Shown here: piece by piece, positions 26,320-36,270 of the stretch
How positions within the stretch are numbered: position 1 is the stretch's first letter
How the letters are laid out: the number at the start of each line of letters is the position of its first letter
Source: Pseudomonas sp. B21-028
Lineage (GTDB): Bacteria; Pseudomonadota; Gammaproteobacteria; Pseudomonadales; Pseudomonadaceae
Direction: 5' to 3'
Assembly (NCBI RefSeq): GCF_024749045.1
Contig: NZ_CP087184.1
Span: 3,038,001-3,102,000, forward strand
DNA: 64,000 nucleotides
Made by a program: the position numbers and the translations under genes
The notes under the pieces: generated by a model
Databases searched by the model: none
Seen by the model: the letters and a program-made list of their open reading frames with translations, nothing else
Told to the model about the DNA's origin: nothing

Positions 26320-29300
26320 ATGGAAAACAGCATGCAAATATTATGGGACGATGGTGAGCGAATCTTCTGTCGGCAGCTGCGTTCGGGCGTGGACGGCACC
26401 TGTTCCGTACTGGTTGCCCGGCCTGCGGGCGAGCAACCTCGCCCGGGCTGCCTGGGCCGTCTCGCTCATGAGTTTGGCCTGAAGGACGAGCTGGAGAGCG
26501 CCTGGTCGGTGCGCCCGCTGGAGATGCTGCGCGAAGGTGCCCAGATGTCTCTGGTGCTCGAGGACCCGGGCGGCGTGCCGCTCATGCAGCTGCTGATCGC
26601 ACCCATGGATACCGCCACGTTCCTGCGGCTTGCCGTGGGCATTGCCGTGGCACTGGGCAAGCTGCATCAGCAGGGTCTCATCCATAAAGACATCAAGCCC
26701 AGCCACATCCTGGTGAACTGCACCGACGGCCAGGCCCGGCTCACGGGTTTCGGCCTTGCCTCGCGCTTGCCACGGGAGCGACAGGCGCCCGAGACCCTGG
26801 CCGGCACGCTCGCGTACATGGCGCCTGAGCAGACCGGTCGGATGAATCGCTCGATCGATTCGCGCAGCGACCTCTATTCCTTCGGCGTCACCCTTTACCA
26901 GATGCTGACCGGCTCGTTGCCGTTCACCGCGTCCGACCCCATCGAGTGGGTGCACTGCCATATCGCCAGGAAGACCCTGCCACCCAGCGAGCGGGTCGCC
27001 ACCGTTCCCGAGATGCTGTCCCTCATTGTCATGAAGCTGCTCGCCAAGACCGCCGAGGAGCGTTACCAGACCGCTGCCAGTGTCGAGCATGACCTGCGGC
27101 GGTGCCTGGCGGACTGGCAGCAACAGGGCCGCATCGATGCCTTTGCGCTGGGCGAACACGGCGCGTCGGATCGGCTGCTGATACCGGAAAAACTCTATGG
27201 CCGTGAGCAAGAGGTCGACACCCTGGTCGCCGCATTCTCCCGGATCGTCCAAAGCAGCTCGCCGGAGTTGGTGCTGGTCACCGGTTACTCCGGCATTGGC
27301 AAATCTTCGGTGGTCAATGAGTTGCACAAGGCGCTGGTACCGCCGCGAGGACTCTTCGCCAGCGGCAAGTTCGATCAGTACCGGCGCGATATTCCCTACT
27401 CGACCCTGGTGCAGGCATTCCAGAGCCTGGTGCGCACACTGCTGGGCAAGAGTGAGGCAGAGCTGGCGACGTGGCGGGAAGCCTTGCAGGAGGCACTGGA
27501 CGCCAACGCGCGGCTGATGACCGACCTGATCCCCGAGCTCAAGCTGATCATCGGCGAGCCGCCAGCGGTCACGTCCCTTGATCCGCAACAGGAGCAACGT
27601 CGCTTCCTGCTGGTGTTCCGGCGCTTTATCGGCGTATTCGCCCGCGAAGACCATCCGCTTGCGCTGTTTCTCGATGATTTGCAATGGCTCGACGCGGCGA
27701 CCCTCGACCTGTTGGAGGACTTGCTGACCAGCTCCGATGTGCGACACCTGATGCTCATCGGTGCCTACCGCAGCAACGAAGTGGATGTCCTGCACCCGCT
27801 GACCGCCAAGCTCCAGGCCATCCGCAACGCCGGAGGCAAAGTCAGTGAAATCACCCTGACGCCACTGGCCAAGACGCATATCGAACAATTGATCACCGAG
27901 GCGCTGCAGGACGAACCCTCGCGTATCGAGCCCCTGGCGCAGTTGGTGCTGGATAAAACCGCCGGCAATCCGTTCTTCGTCATCCAGTTCCTGCACGCGC
28001 TCGCCGAGGAACATCTGCTGACCTACGACCACGAGGCGCGGCAATGGTGGTGGGACCCGGATCGCATTCATGCCAAGGGCTATACCGACAACATCGTGGA
28101 CCTGATGGTCGGCAAACTGGTTCGTCTGCCGGAAGACACGCAGCTGGCTCTGCAGCAACTGGCGTGCCTGGGTAACGTTGCCGGCCTCAAGATGCTTTCG
28201 ACTGCCTTGGGCGTTCCCGAGACGCAACTCAGAGTCGTGCTGTGGGAGGCGATTCGCCAGGAACTGGTCGAACGATTGGACGGCGCCTATCGGTTTGTTC
28301 ATGACCGTATCCATGAAGCGGCCTATTCGCTGATTGCCGAGGACTCACGTGCCGAGGCCCACCTGCGCATCGGACGCCTGCTTGCCGCACAGACGCCCGA
28401 ACAAGAGCGGGACGAGGCGATTTTTGAAATTGTCGGCCAGCTCAACCGCGGTGCCGCGCTGATCACTGATCAGGACGAGCGCGAGCAACTAGCGCAATTC
28501 AACCTGATCGCCGGTCAGCGGGCCAAGGCCTCGACAGCCTATGCTTCGGCGCTTAATTACTTCGGTACCGGGATGCAGTTGCTGGACGAGGAATGCTGGA
28601 CCCGTCGGCATGGGCTGGTGTTCGCTCTGGCGTTGAGTCGGGCCGAGTGCGAGCTGCTGACCGGACAACTGGAAGTGGCGGACGCATGCCTGACCACTCT
28701 GGCGGATCGCGCCACGACGGTGATCGAGCGGGCCAGCGTTGCCTGCCTGCTGATGGATGTCTACCTGCTGCTGGACCGCAGTGACGGCGCGGTTGCGGTC
28801 TGCCTGGCCTACTTGCGGCATGTGGGCATCGAATGGTCGGCTCATCCAAGCGACGCCCAGGTCCGCGAGGAGTACGAGCGCATCGGCTCGTTGCTCGGCG
28901 AGCGGGCCATCGAGGAACTGATCGATTTGCCGCTCATGGACGATCCGACGTCCCTCATGACCCTCGACGCGTTGGGCAAACTCTTCGCGCCAGCCTTGCA
29001 GAGCGATGGCAACCTGGCGGATCTGTTGATCTGCAAAGCGGTCAACCTGAGCCTGGAGCGGGGCAACTGCGACGCATCCTGTGTGCTCTACGCGAATTTC
29101 TTCCGGGTCGCCGGCCGGCGTTTCGGTGACCACCAAATGGGGTTCCGATTCGGCCAGCTCGGTTGCGCACTTGTCGAACGACGGGGCCTGACGCGCTTCG
29201 AGGCCAGCACCTATCTGTGCTTCTCGTGTTTTGCCGTGCGCTGGATGAGACCGGTAGGGGAGTGTCGCGACCTGCTGCGCCGCTCCTTCACAGCGGCGAA

Positions 29301-31800
29301 CCGGATCGGCGATCTGCCCTACGGTGCCTATGCCGGCAACAACCTCGTCGCCGATCTGTTGTTCGCCGGCGAGCCGCTGCATGACGTACAAGGCGAGTCC
29401 GAACGGGGCCTGGCGTATGCAAGGAAGGTGGGGTTCGGATTGGTGACCGACTTCATCGTCACGCAACTGACGCTGATCCGAATGCTCCGTGGCGAGACCC
29501 CGAACTTCGGTCGCCTGGACGACGGTGAGTTAATCGAGTCTGTCACCGAAGCCCACTTGTCCGGTAACCCGGATCTGGTGTTGGCCGAGTGTCTGTATTG
29601 GGTCCGCAAACTACAGGCGCGCTACCTGGCCGACGATGCCGAGGCAGCCGTTGAGGCGGCCGCCAAGGCCCACCAGTTGCTCTGGGTTTGCCAGGCGTTC
29701 TGCGAGGAGGCCGAATATCACTTCTACGGTGCGTTGGCCCGGGCTGCCCGCTACGACAGCGTCCCGGTGGACGAGCAGGCGCGGCACTTGATTGCCATGA
29801 AGGCCGACCACCAATGGCTCGAAGTCTGGGCCCGGCAATGCCCGGAAAACTTTGCCAGCCGCGCCGCCCTGGTCGGTGCCGAGATCGCCCGGGTCGAGGG
29901 GCGGGTGATCGACGCCGAGATGCTCTTCGAGCAAGCCCTGCAAACTGCCCAGGCCAGCGGTTTTGTCCATGTTGAAGCGCTTGCCAATGAACTTGCCTCG
30001 CGCTTCTATCGGGCGCGCGGGTTCGGCAAGATCGCCCGTGTCTATTTGCAGGATGCCCGCTACGGTTATCTGCGTTGGGGCGCCGAGGGCAAGGTGCGGC
30101 AGCTTGAGGACAAGTACCCCTCACTCAGGGCCGACGAGCCTGCGCCCGGTCCGACCACCACGATGGCGACGCCGGTCGAGCACCTTGACCTGGCCACGGT
30201 GCTCAAGGTCTCCCAGGCCGTGGCGGGCGAAATCGTCCTGGAAAAACTGATCGACATGATTATGGGCACCGCAATTGAGCAAGCTGGTGCCGAACGCGGG
30301 TTGCTGGTTCTGTTGCAGGACGGTGAGCACCGGATCGCTGCGCAAGTGACGGCCGGCGACACCACGACTCAACTGCGAAATGCGCCAGTGAGCGCGGCGC
30401 TGTTGCCGGAGTCGGTTCTTTATCATGTGCTGCGCACCCGCGAGAGTGTGGTGCTGGGCGATGCCCTGGTCGAAGCGCCGTTCGCCACGGATCCCTATAT
30501 CCGCCAGCAGCAGGCCCGTTCGATCCTGTGCTTGCCGCTGACCAACCAGGCCAAGCTCGTCGGCGCGCTCTATCTGGAAAACAACCTGGCACCCCAGGTG
30601 TTCAGTCCTGGCCGGATCGCCGTGTTGAAGCTGGTGGCCTCACAGGCCGCGGTTTCCCTGGAAAATGCTCGCCTGTATCGCGAGGTCGCCGAGCGCGAAG
30701 CCAAGATCCGCCGCCTGGTGGATGCCAACATCATCGGAATTCTCGTCTGGCATGCCGACGGGCATATCATCGAGGCCAACGATGCGTTCCTGCGCATGTT
30801 GGGTTACCAGCGGGAAGACCTTGCCTCTGGCCTGCGCTGGAGAGACCTGACCGTGCCGGAGTTTCGTGAACTCAGCGACCGCTCGCTGGCACAGGCGTTG
30901 TTGACCGGACACGCCCGACCCTACGAGAAGGAATATTTCAGGAAGGATGGCAGTCGCTTGCCGGTCATTGTCGGCCTGGCCCTGTTCGAAGCGGGTAGCA
31001 ATGAGGGGGTTGCCTTTGTACTGGACCTGACCGAGCGCAGGCAGGCGGAAGAAAAAATCCGTGAAAGCGAACGCCGCTATCGCGAGGTGCAAACCGAACT
31101 GGCCCATGCCAACCGCGTGGCGACCATGGGGCAACTGGTGGCTTCGATCGCCCACGAAGTCAATCAACCGATCGCCGCCTCCATCCTCAACGCCAATGCG
31201 GCGTTACGCTGGTTGAACGCCCAACCACCGGATATCGACGAGGTCCGGCCAGTACTGGAACGCCTCATCCTCGATGCCAATCGGGCGGCGGACGTGCTGG
31301 GCCGGATCCGTGGGCATATCCGCAAGGCGCCGCCACAAAAGGGCCTGGTGGACATCAACGCGGCCATCGAGGAGATGATCGAGTTTACCCGTGGCCAGAT
31401 CATCAAGAGCGGTTCCTCGATACAGACGCAACTCATGGACGGCTTGCCCTTGATTGAAGGCGACCGCGTGGAGCTGCAGCAAGTGCTGCTCAACCTGATC
31501 ATGAATGCCTTGGAGGCCATGGGCAGCGTCAGTGCAGACGAGCGGCGGTTGGTGATCTGCGCGACGCGGGACGAGGCGGATTGCGTGCTCGTCAGTGTGA
31601 GCGATACGGGCCCGGGGTTCGCCTCGCAGAGCACCGACCTGGTGTTCACCTCGTTCTACACCACCAAGCCCACCGGGCTGGGGTTGGGGCTGTCGATCTG
31701 TCGCTCCATCATCGAGGCCCATGGCGGTTGCCTGAGCGCTGTCGCCAACCCGCCGCGCGGTGCCACCGTCCAATTCACGCTGCCCATCGCGCCCCCTTGA
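26320..31800 (+). CDS. Giant hybrid sensor: kinase-like domain, ATPase, GAF, PAS, histidine kinase
   Basis: About 1826 residues. Residues 1-270 have the fold of a Ser/Thr kinase (LIHKDIKPSHILVN, GTLAYMAPEQTGRMN). Residues 290-600 are a STAND/AAA-type ATPase with Walker A TGYSGIGKSS at about 321. A long helical repeat region (to about 1270) follows, then GAF (1290-1440), PAS (1460-1575), HisKA with phosphoacceptor His in ASIAHEVNQP (about 1612) and HATPase (LNLIMNALEAM, DTGPGF, GLGLGLSICRSIIEAHGG). Annotation tools call such proteins trifunctional kinase/ATPase/sensor kinases. The kinase-like domain has Ala where the ATP-binding Lys should be (about 33), His for the catalytic Asn (129) and Gly for the DFG Asp (143), so it may be a pseudokinase. 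No membrane segment. ATG 26320 is chosen; GTG 26314 and ATG 26332 are alternatives. Confidence 0.9.
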   Translation: MENSMQILWDDGERIFCRQLRSGVDGTCSVLVARPAGEQPRPGCLGRLAHEFGLKDELESAWSVRPLEMLREGAQMSLVLEDPGGVPLMQLLIAPMDTATFLRLAVGIAVALGKLHQQGLIHKDIKPSHILVNCTDGQARLTGFGLASRLPRERQAPETLAGTLAYMAPEQTGRMNRSIDSRSDLYSFGVTLYQMLTGSLPFTASDPIEWVHCHIARKTLPPSERVATVPEMLSLIVMKLLAKTAEERYQTAASVEHDLRRCLADWQQQGRIDAFALGEHGASDRLLIPEKLYGREQEVDTLVAAFSRIVQSSSPELVLVTGYSGIGKSSVVNELHKALVPPRGLFASGKFDQYRRDIPYSTLVQAFQSLVRTLLGKSEAELATWREALQEALDANARLMTDLIPELKLIIGEPPAVTSLDPQQEQRRFLLVFRRFIGVFAREDHPLALFLDDLQWLDAATLDLLEDLLTSSDVRHLMLIGAYRSNEVDVLHPLTAKLQAIRNAGGKVSEITLTPLAKTHIEQLITEALQDEPSRIEPLAQLVLDKTAGNPFFVIQFLHALAEEHLLTYDHEARQWWWDPDRIHAKGYTDNIVDLMVGKLVRLPEDTQLALQQLACLGNVAGLKMLSTALGVPETQLRVVLWEAIRQELVERLDGAYRFVHDRIHEAAYSLIAEDSRAEAHLRIGRLLAAQTPEQERDEAIFEIVGQLNRGAALITDQDEREQLAQFNLIAGQRAKASTAYASALNYFGTGMQLLDEECWTRRHGLVFALALSRAECELLTGQLEVADACLTTLADRATTVIERASVACLLMDVYLLLDRSDGAVAVCLAYLRHVGIEWSAHPSDAQVREEYERIGSLLGERAIEELIDLPLMDDPTSLMTLDALGKLFAPALQSDGNLADLLICKAVNLSLERGNCDASCVLYANFFRVAGRRFGDHQMGFRFGQLGCALVERRGLTRFEASTYLCFSCFAVRWMRPVGECRDLLRRSFTAANRIGDLPYGAYAGNNLVADLLFAGEPLHDVQGESERGLAYARKVGFGLVTDFIVTQLTLIRMLRGETPNFGRLDDGELIESVTEAHLSGNPDLVLAECLYWVRKLQARYLADDAEAAVEAAAKAHQLLWVCQAFCEEAEYHFYGALARAARYDSVPVDEQARHLIAMKADHQWLEVWARQCPENFASRAALVGAEIARVEGRVIDAEMLFEQALQTAQASGFVHVEALANELASRFYRARGFGKIARVYLQDARYGYLRWGAEGKVRQLEDKYPSLRADEPAPGPTTTMATPVEHLDLATVLKVSQAVAGEIVLEKLIDMIMGTAIEQAGAERGLLVLLQDGEHRIAAQVTAGDTTTQLRNAPVSAALLPESVLYHVLRTRESVVLGDALVEAPFATDPYIRQQQARSILCLPLTNQAKLVGALYLENNLAPQVFSPGRIAVLKLVASQAAVSLENARLYREVAEREAKIRRLVDANIIGILVWHADGHIIEANDAFLRMLGYQREDLASGLRWRDLTVPEFRELSDRSLAQALLTGHARPYEKEYFRKDGSRLPVIVGLALFEAGSNEGVAFVLDLTERRQAEEKIRESERRYREVQTELAHANRVATMGQLVASIAHEVNQPIAASILNANAALRWLNAQPPDIDEVRPVLERLILDANRAADVLGRIRGHIRKAPPQKGLVDINAAIEEMIEFTRGQIIKSGSSIQTQLMDGLPLIEGDRVELQQVLLNLIMNALEAMGSVSADERRLVICATRDEADCVLVSVSDTGPGFASQSTDLVFTSFYTTKPTGLGLGLSICRSIIEAHGGCLSAVANPPRGATVQFTLPIAPP

Positions 31801-31926
31801 GGGCGCCGGTTTAATACTTAGGTTTAGGGGTCGTATATCAATCGGTCACCCGAACCAACCCACGTACAAATGAAACGCGATAACCCTGGCGATACATTCC
31901 TCATCAAGGACTGCGGAGAATGTGTC

Positions 31927-32535
31927 GTGAACAACTTGACCGCCAGAACAGCAGAGAAACTGTCATCCCTTCGTTCAATAGCGCTGATTTGCATGGCGCT
32001 CATCACGACAAGCGCTTTCTACCGCTTGAGCATGCCGATAGCCGAGCGTCACGGGCCCGCCGAACCACGCCACTGCCATCCAGGTCCGGCGCGCCTGATG
32101 GATGTTTCATTGCGTCCGGTCGATATCGAACAGCCTGCGACCCACCTGCCCATAGGCGCACACCTGATTAGCCTGCGCCGATTCTACCTGCATCACGGTA
32201 TTTATCTGGGCGGGGCAGACGTTGCCCACTACTCGGGGTTCAGCGGTTCGCTCCGGGCGGGGCCCATCGAAGTGACCGATCTTGAGCATTTTGCCAACGG
32301 CAAGCCGGTCTGGATGCTTCAGGAACCCTGCAAATATTCCAGCGAGGAAATCGCTGATCGGGCGCGCTCGCGATTGGGTGAAGCTCAGTACCGTTTACTC
32401 TTCAATAATTGCGAGCATTTCTGCAGCTGGTGTGTCAGCGGGAACAGTTACAGTGCCCAGGTCGACGCCTGCTTCCGTCGTCCCCAGGATCTGTTCGCTT
32501 TGATTTCGGCACTGGAGCCCCGCTTGGTGGCCTAG
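31927..32535 (+). CDS. LRAT-fold (NlpC/P60-related) acyltransferase-like protein with membrane anchor
   Basis: A 202-residue protein with an N-terminal hydrophobic helix (SIALICMALITTSAFY) and an LRAT domain: GAHLISLRRFYLHHGIYLGG with the catalytic His region, then FNNCEHFCSWC with the catalytic Cys. LRAT proteins are thiol acyltransferases or hydrolases acting on lipids; the bacterial members are poorly characterised. The start is placed at GTG 31927 because GGAG at 31915-31918 lies before it; ATG 31870 would add 19 residues without a ribosome-binding site. It lies between the giant sensor kinase and a FixJ-type regulator on the same strand, so it may be part of the signalling locus. Confidence 0.8.
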   Translation: MNNLTARTAEKLSSLRSIALICMALITTSAFYRLSMPIAERHGPAEPRHCHPGPARLMDVSLRPVDIEQPATHLPIGAHLISLRRFYLHHGIYLGGADVAHYSGFSGSLRAGPIEVTDLEHFANGKPVWMLQEPCKYSSEEIADRARSRLGEAQYRLLFNNCEHFCSWCVSGNSYSAQVDACFRRPQDLFALISALEPRLVA

Positions 32536-32580
32536 TGGTCTGTGCTAGAATTTTTTTCGTCCACCCAAAGAGGATCGTGC

Positions 32581-33231
32581 ATGAACGGTAGTCTCTCGTC
32601 CCATGAGCCGGGCAGCAAGGACTCCATGGTGTTCGTGGTGGATGACGATGCCTCCATTCGCGATGCCTTGAGCAATCTGCTGCGTTCGGTCGGGATCCGC
32701 GTCGAGACGTTTGCGTCCACCGCGGAGTTTCTCCAGCAACCGAAGACGGATTGCGCCAGTTGCCTGGTTCTCGATGTGCGACTTCAGGGAAGCAGTGGCC
32801 TGGACTTCCAGCGCTGGTTGGCGGAGTCGGATTCGACTATTCCCATCATCTTCATCACCGGCCATGGCGACATCGAAATGTCGGTCAAGGCGATGAAAGC
32901 CGGCGCCGTGGATTTCCTGGCCAAACCCTTCCGCGAACAGGATCTGCTGGACGCCGTGACCGCCGCACTCCAGGCAGACATCAGGCGTCGCGAAATCCGG
33001 CAACAATCTGCCGATCTGCGTGCCCACTACCAGACACTGACCGTCCGCGAGAAAGAGGTGATGGCTTTTGCGGTCAAGGGCCTGATGAACAAGCAGATTG
33101 CCGGGCAGATGAACCTGAGCGAAATCACCGTGAAAATCCACCGCGCCCATGCAATGAAGAAAATGCACGCCAAATCATTCGCCGACCTGGTTCGAATGGC
33201 CGAGTCGCTGGGTACCGGGCCGGGTCGCTGA
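32581..33231 (+). CDS. FixJ/NarL-type response regulator
   Basis: A 216-residue transcription regulator: an N-terminal receiver (VVDDDASIRDAL, phosphoacceptor D65 in LVLDVRLQG, Lys in AKPFREQD) and a C-terminal LuxR-type helix-turn-helix (LTVREKEVMAFAVKGLMNKQIAGQM followed by SEITVKIHRAHAMKKM). The start is ATG 32581 with AGAGGA upstream; the longer frame lacks support. It is probably the output of the adjacent sensor kinase with its HisKA domain; the DNA targets are unknown. Confidence 0.92.
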   Translation: MNGSLSSHEPGSKDSMVFVVDDDASIRDALSNLLRSVGIRVETFASTAEFLQQPKTDCASCLVLDVRLQGSSGLDFQRWLAESDSTIPIIFITGHGDIEMSVKAMKAGAVDFLAKPFREQDLLDAVTAALQADIRRREIRQQSADLRAHYQTLTVREKEVMAFAVKGLMNKQIAGQMNLSEITVKIHRAHAMKKMHAKSFADLVRMAESLGTGPGR

Positions 33232-33278
33232 ACCCCGATTTTCGCGCCTTCCCAAATATCCTGAACACCCGAATAACC

Positions 33279-33373
33279 CTGTGGGAGCCGAGCTTGCTCG
33301 CGATAGCGGTAGGTCAGCTTGCATCCATGCTGAATGTGCCGCCGCCATCGCGAGCAAGCTCGGCTCCCACAGG
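33279..33373. repeat. Inverted pair of REP elements
   Basis: CTGTGGGAGCCGAGCTTGCTC at 33279 and its mirror GAGCAAGCTCGGCTCCCACAG ending at 33372 surround a spacer of about 35 bases after the FixJ-type regulator gene. Confidence 0.9.
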
Positions 33374-33444
33374 TTCGATGTATTCCCGGAGGTAATGATA
33401 GGCCCGCGTTTCTCAGGTAAAAATTATTCTGTAAAAAGTTTTAT

Positions 33445-33472
33445 TGACTAAAAAATATCATCGGGTAATTAT
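33445..33472 (+). promoter_or_regulatory. Candidate sigma-70 promoter of the hydrolase-porin-binding protein genes
   Basis: TTGACT (33445-33450) and TAATTA (33467-33472) are 16 bases apart in an unusually AT-rich stretch. The -35 box is overlapped by the dyad TTTTA-TTGAC-TAAAA (33441-33455), which could be a repressor site. The TetR gene at 37571 is a candidate binder. Confidence 0.4.
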
Positions 33473-33518
33473 TTCCCTGCATCTGCTGTCACGCAGAGTC
33501 ATTTCCAGGGGCAACCCG

Positions 33519-34781
33519 ATGAATCAAAACACCGCGCCTTCACTGGCCACCCTTTATGTCGAGACGCACGAGTCGTCATCCGACGCACGCTTTACCTCTT
33601 CGTTCATGCAAGGCTTTCCTGCCGAACCTCATCGTCGTGTCACCTGGCACAACTGGATGCGTCCGCCCTTCAATCAATGGGGCTTTCGCAATCTGGCGCG
33701 CCTGCGGCCTTCTATCGATGTGCAGGCCGGGGCAGGGCCGGTCAGCGTCCTGAAGCAGACGCCACAAGCGCTGGATGAGCTGCACTTCAACAGCGAGTGC
33801 GGCTTGAGCATCAGCGTGCTTGAGCACCTGGTGGCCAGCCAGACCGACGCCTTCCTGGTCATGCAGGGTGACACCGTGTTGTTCGAGCGCTACTTCAACG
33901 GCCAGACGCCCCAGGACCGGCACGTCATGTTCTCGGTCACCAAATCGCTGATCGGCACCCTCGGCGAACAGCTGGTCAGTGACGGTGTGCTGGATCCAGC
34001 GTTGCCCGCGGCCCACTACGTGCCGGAATTCGAAGGCAGTGCCTACGCCGATGCAACCGTGCGTCAGTTGTTCGACATGGCCGTGGGTATCCACTACAGC
34101 GAGGTGTACGAGGACCCGGACTCAGAGAGTTCCCAGTACGGTTATGCCTGCGGGTTCCAACCGGCACCGGCGCAGTATGCTCAGTTCGAGTCGCTGTACC
34201 AGTTTCTGCCGTCGCTGCGAAAGCAGGGCGACCACGGCGGTTTCTTTCACTACGTGACGGCCACCACCGAAGCCCTGGCCTGGGTCATGGAGCGCGCCAG
34301 CGGCAAGGCCTGCCATCACCTGCTGGAAGATATCTGGAGCCAGTTGGGGTGTGAGCGCGACGGCTACTTCATGGCCGACCCCTGGGGGCGCAGCGTAGCC
34401 GGTGCCGGTTTCAACGCCACCTTGCGTGACATGGCGCGTTTCGGTCGCCTGCTGGCCAATGACGGCCGTCACGAAGGGCGCCAGTTGCTGTCGCCCGAGA
34501 CGGTGGCGCGCATCGCCGCTGGCGCCGACCCGGCGATCTACGCCACATCCCCCGACTTTGAATCCTGGACGCCGGGCGCCTCCTACCGCAGCCAGTGGTA
34601 CGTCTTCAACGATCACAGCCAGGCGCTCATGGCCGGTGGCATCCATGGCCAGTATCTGTTCGTCGACAAGCCATCCGGCGTGGTGATCGTCAAGCAGTCG
34701 TCCCTGAACGAAGCCGTCAGCCCGTTCGACGGTGACAGCGTGCGAATGCTGCGCGCCATCGCGGCGCACCTCGGCGGCTGA
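33519..34781 (+). CDS. Serine hydrolase of the class C beta-lactamase / 6-aminohexanoate dimer hydrolase family
   Basis: A 420-residue penicillin-binding-type hydrolase. The nucleophile motif SxxK is seen in MFSVTKSLIGTL, the Tyr motif in FFHYVTATTEALAWVME and the third motif region in MAGGIHGQYLFV. The long N-terminal part (residues 1-110) and the W/R-rich stretch are as in NylB-like and related enzymes. No signal peptide is present, so it would act in the cytoplasm. The start is ATG 33519 with AGGGG before it. It is followed by a porin and a binding protein gene on the same strand, which suggests that it hydrolyses an imported amide or ester; substrate unknown. Confidence 0.85.
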   Translation: MNQNTAPSLATLYVETHESSSDARFTSSFMQGFPAEPHRRVTWHNWMRPPFNQWGFRNLARLRPSIDVQAGAGPVSVLKQTPQALDELHFNSECGLSISVLEHLVASQTDAFLVMQGDTVLFERYFNGQTPQDRHVMFSVTKSLIGTLGEQLVSDGVLDPALPAAHYVPEFEGSAYADATVRQLFDMAVGIHYSEVYEDPDSESSQYGYACGFQPAPAQYAQFESLYQFLPSLRKQGDHGGFFHYVTATTEALAWVMERASGKACHHLLEDIWSQLGCERDGYFMADPWGRSVAGAGFNATLRDMARFGRLLANDGRHEGRQLLSPETVARIAAGADPAIYATSPDFESWTPGASYRSQWYVFNDHSQALMAGGIHGQYLFVDKPSGVVIVKQSSLNEAVSPFDGDSVRMLRAIAAHLGG

Positions 34782-34897
34782 CCAGGCTTCCCGATTACAA
34801 GATCGCGTTCCGTTCACCTGGCACCGCCAGGTGTTGGCGACGTTCTGCGCCGCCATTCAATGCCCTGTAACAACAATAAATCACACAGGAGCTTCAC

Positions 34898-36232
34898 ATG
34901 GTTTCCATGACGCGTTTATCTCGAACGTTCCTGGCGGTCGGGCTACCCCTGACCGCCCAGGCCGCGCTGGCGGGCTACACCTTCGAGGACGGTAACCTCA
35001 AGGGGGAAGTCAACGTCACCGCCGGCGCTGCGGCCATTTCCACCCGCAACGTCAACTTCGGCGCTGGCCGTGTCGACATGCGCAGCCGCAAGAATGGCGG
35101 CAACAAAATCGACTGGCAGGAGTTCTACGTCAAACCTGGCGTCAAACTGGAGTACGCCTTGCAGCCGGACTTCAGCCTGCTGGCCGGCGGCTCGCTGGTC
35201 GGAGCGACAACCTTCGGCGATGGCGATGCCGGCGGCTTCACCCGCAGTTCCGATGGTGAGGTGGCCACCGAAGAGCTCTACGGTGGTTTCCGGGCCGGGG
35301 AGTGGACGTTCACCGCCGGCCGCCAGAACTACATGATCGGCACCGGCTTCATCGTCATGGACGGCAACCTGGACCAACTCAAGGACGGCGCCTACTGGCT
35401 CGCACCACGGAGCGCCTTCAAGGACTCGGCGGTGCTGGCCTGGGATCATGGCGCGTTGAGAACCCAGGCGTTCACCCTGCGCACCGACGATGACCTGGGT
35501 GACTTCCGGATGACCGGGGCCAATCTCGACTACAACCTCGACGATCAGGTGACGCTCGGCGCCATGGCCATGAAGGTCAATGCCCTCGGCCCCAGGGGCG
35601 CCACGCCGCTGCGTCGGGACGGCATGCAGGTGTACAACCTGCGGGCGCTCAACGCCAGGGTCCCGGGCTTGCCGGCCCTGACCCTCAACGCCGAGTACGC
35701 GTTGCAACGCGGCAACGGCGAAGGCGTCGAGTATGATGCCAAGGCCTGGTATGGCCAGGCGGACTATGCCTTCGATGCCTTGCCGCTGACGCCGGTCGTG
35801 AGTTATCGCTACGCGAGCTTTTCCGGCGATGACAACCTGGCGGACAACCGCCAGAAGTCCTGGGACCCGCTCAGCAAGGGCTATGTCGATTGGGGCACCT
35901 GGCTGGTAGGGGATATCGTCGGCAACTATCTGCTGTTCAACAGCAACGAAAACGTTCAACAGTTCTCGATCAAGACCCACCTCAACGAAACCCTCACCCT
36001 CGGGGCCATTCACTACCAGTTCTGGCTGGATGAAAAGAACTACATGGGCACGGCGGTCAGTGACCGGCGTTTTGCCGACGAGAGCGTCGTTTTCCTGGAT
36101 TGGGCGCCGTCGAAGGCATTGCTTTCTTCGCTGTCCTATAACTGGGTCAAGCCCATGGCCGCGGCCAAGCAGGTGTTTGGCAACGACCGGAAATTCAGCG
36201 CGCTGGAATTATCGCTCACTTATCGCTATTGA
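34898..36232 (+). CDS. Outer-membrane beta-barrel porin
   Basis: A 444-residue protein with a signal peptide (MTRLSRTFLAVGLPLTAQAALA) and a mature part of alternating beta-strands with many aromatic residues (YTFEDGNLKGEVNVTAG, YGGFRAGEWTFTAGRQNYM). The C-terminus LSLTYRY carries the aromatic outer-membrane assembly signal. It resembles large substrate-specific porins (alginate-export or OprD-like), but the exact family is uncertain. ATG 34898 follows CACAGGAG. It lies between the serine hydrolase and a binding protein gene, so it may admit the same substrate. Confidence 0.8.
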   Translation: MVSMTRLSRTFLAVGLPLTAQAALAGYTFEDGNLKGEVNVTAGAAAISTRNVNFGAGRVDMRSRKNGGNKIDWQEFYVKPGVKLEYALQPDFSLLAGGSLVGATTFGDGDAGGFTRSSDGEVATEELYGGFRAGEWTFTAGRQNYMIGTGFIVMDGNLDQLKDGAYWLAPRSAFKDSAVLAWDHGALRTQAFTLRTDDDLGDFRMTGANLDYNLDDQVTLGAMAMKVNALGPRGATPLRRDGMQVYNLRALNARVPGLPALTLNAEYALQRGNGEGVEYDAKAWYGQADYAFDALPLTPVVSYRYASFSGDDNLADNRQKSWDPLSKGYVDWGTWLVGDIVGNYLLFNSNENVQQFSIKTHLNETLTLGAIHYQFWLDEKNYMGTAVSDRRFADESVVFLDWAPSKALLSSLSYNWVKPMAAAKQVFGNDRKFSALELSLTYRY

Positions 36233-36270
36233 TGCCGCGAGCCTTCGCGGCCGCGCTGGAGTGTTTTGTC

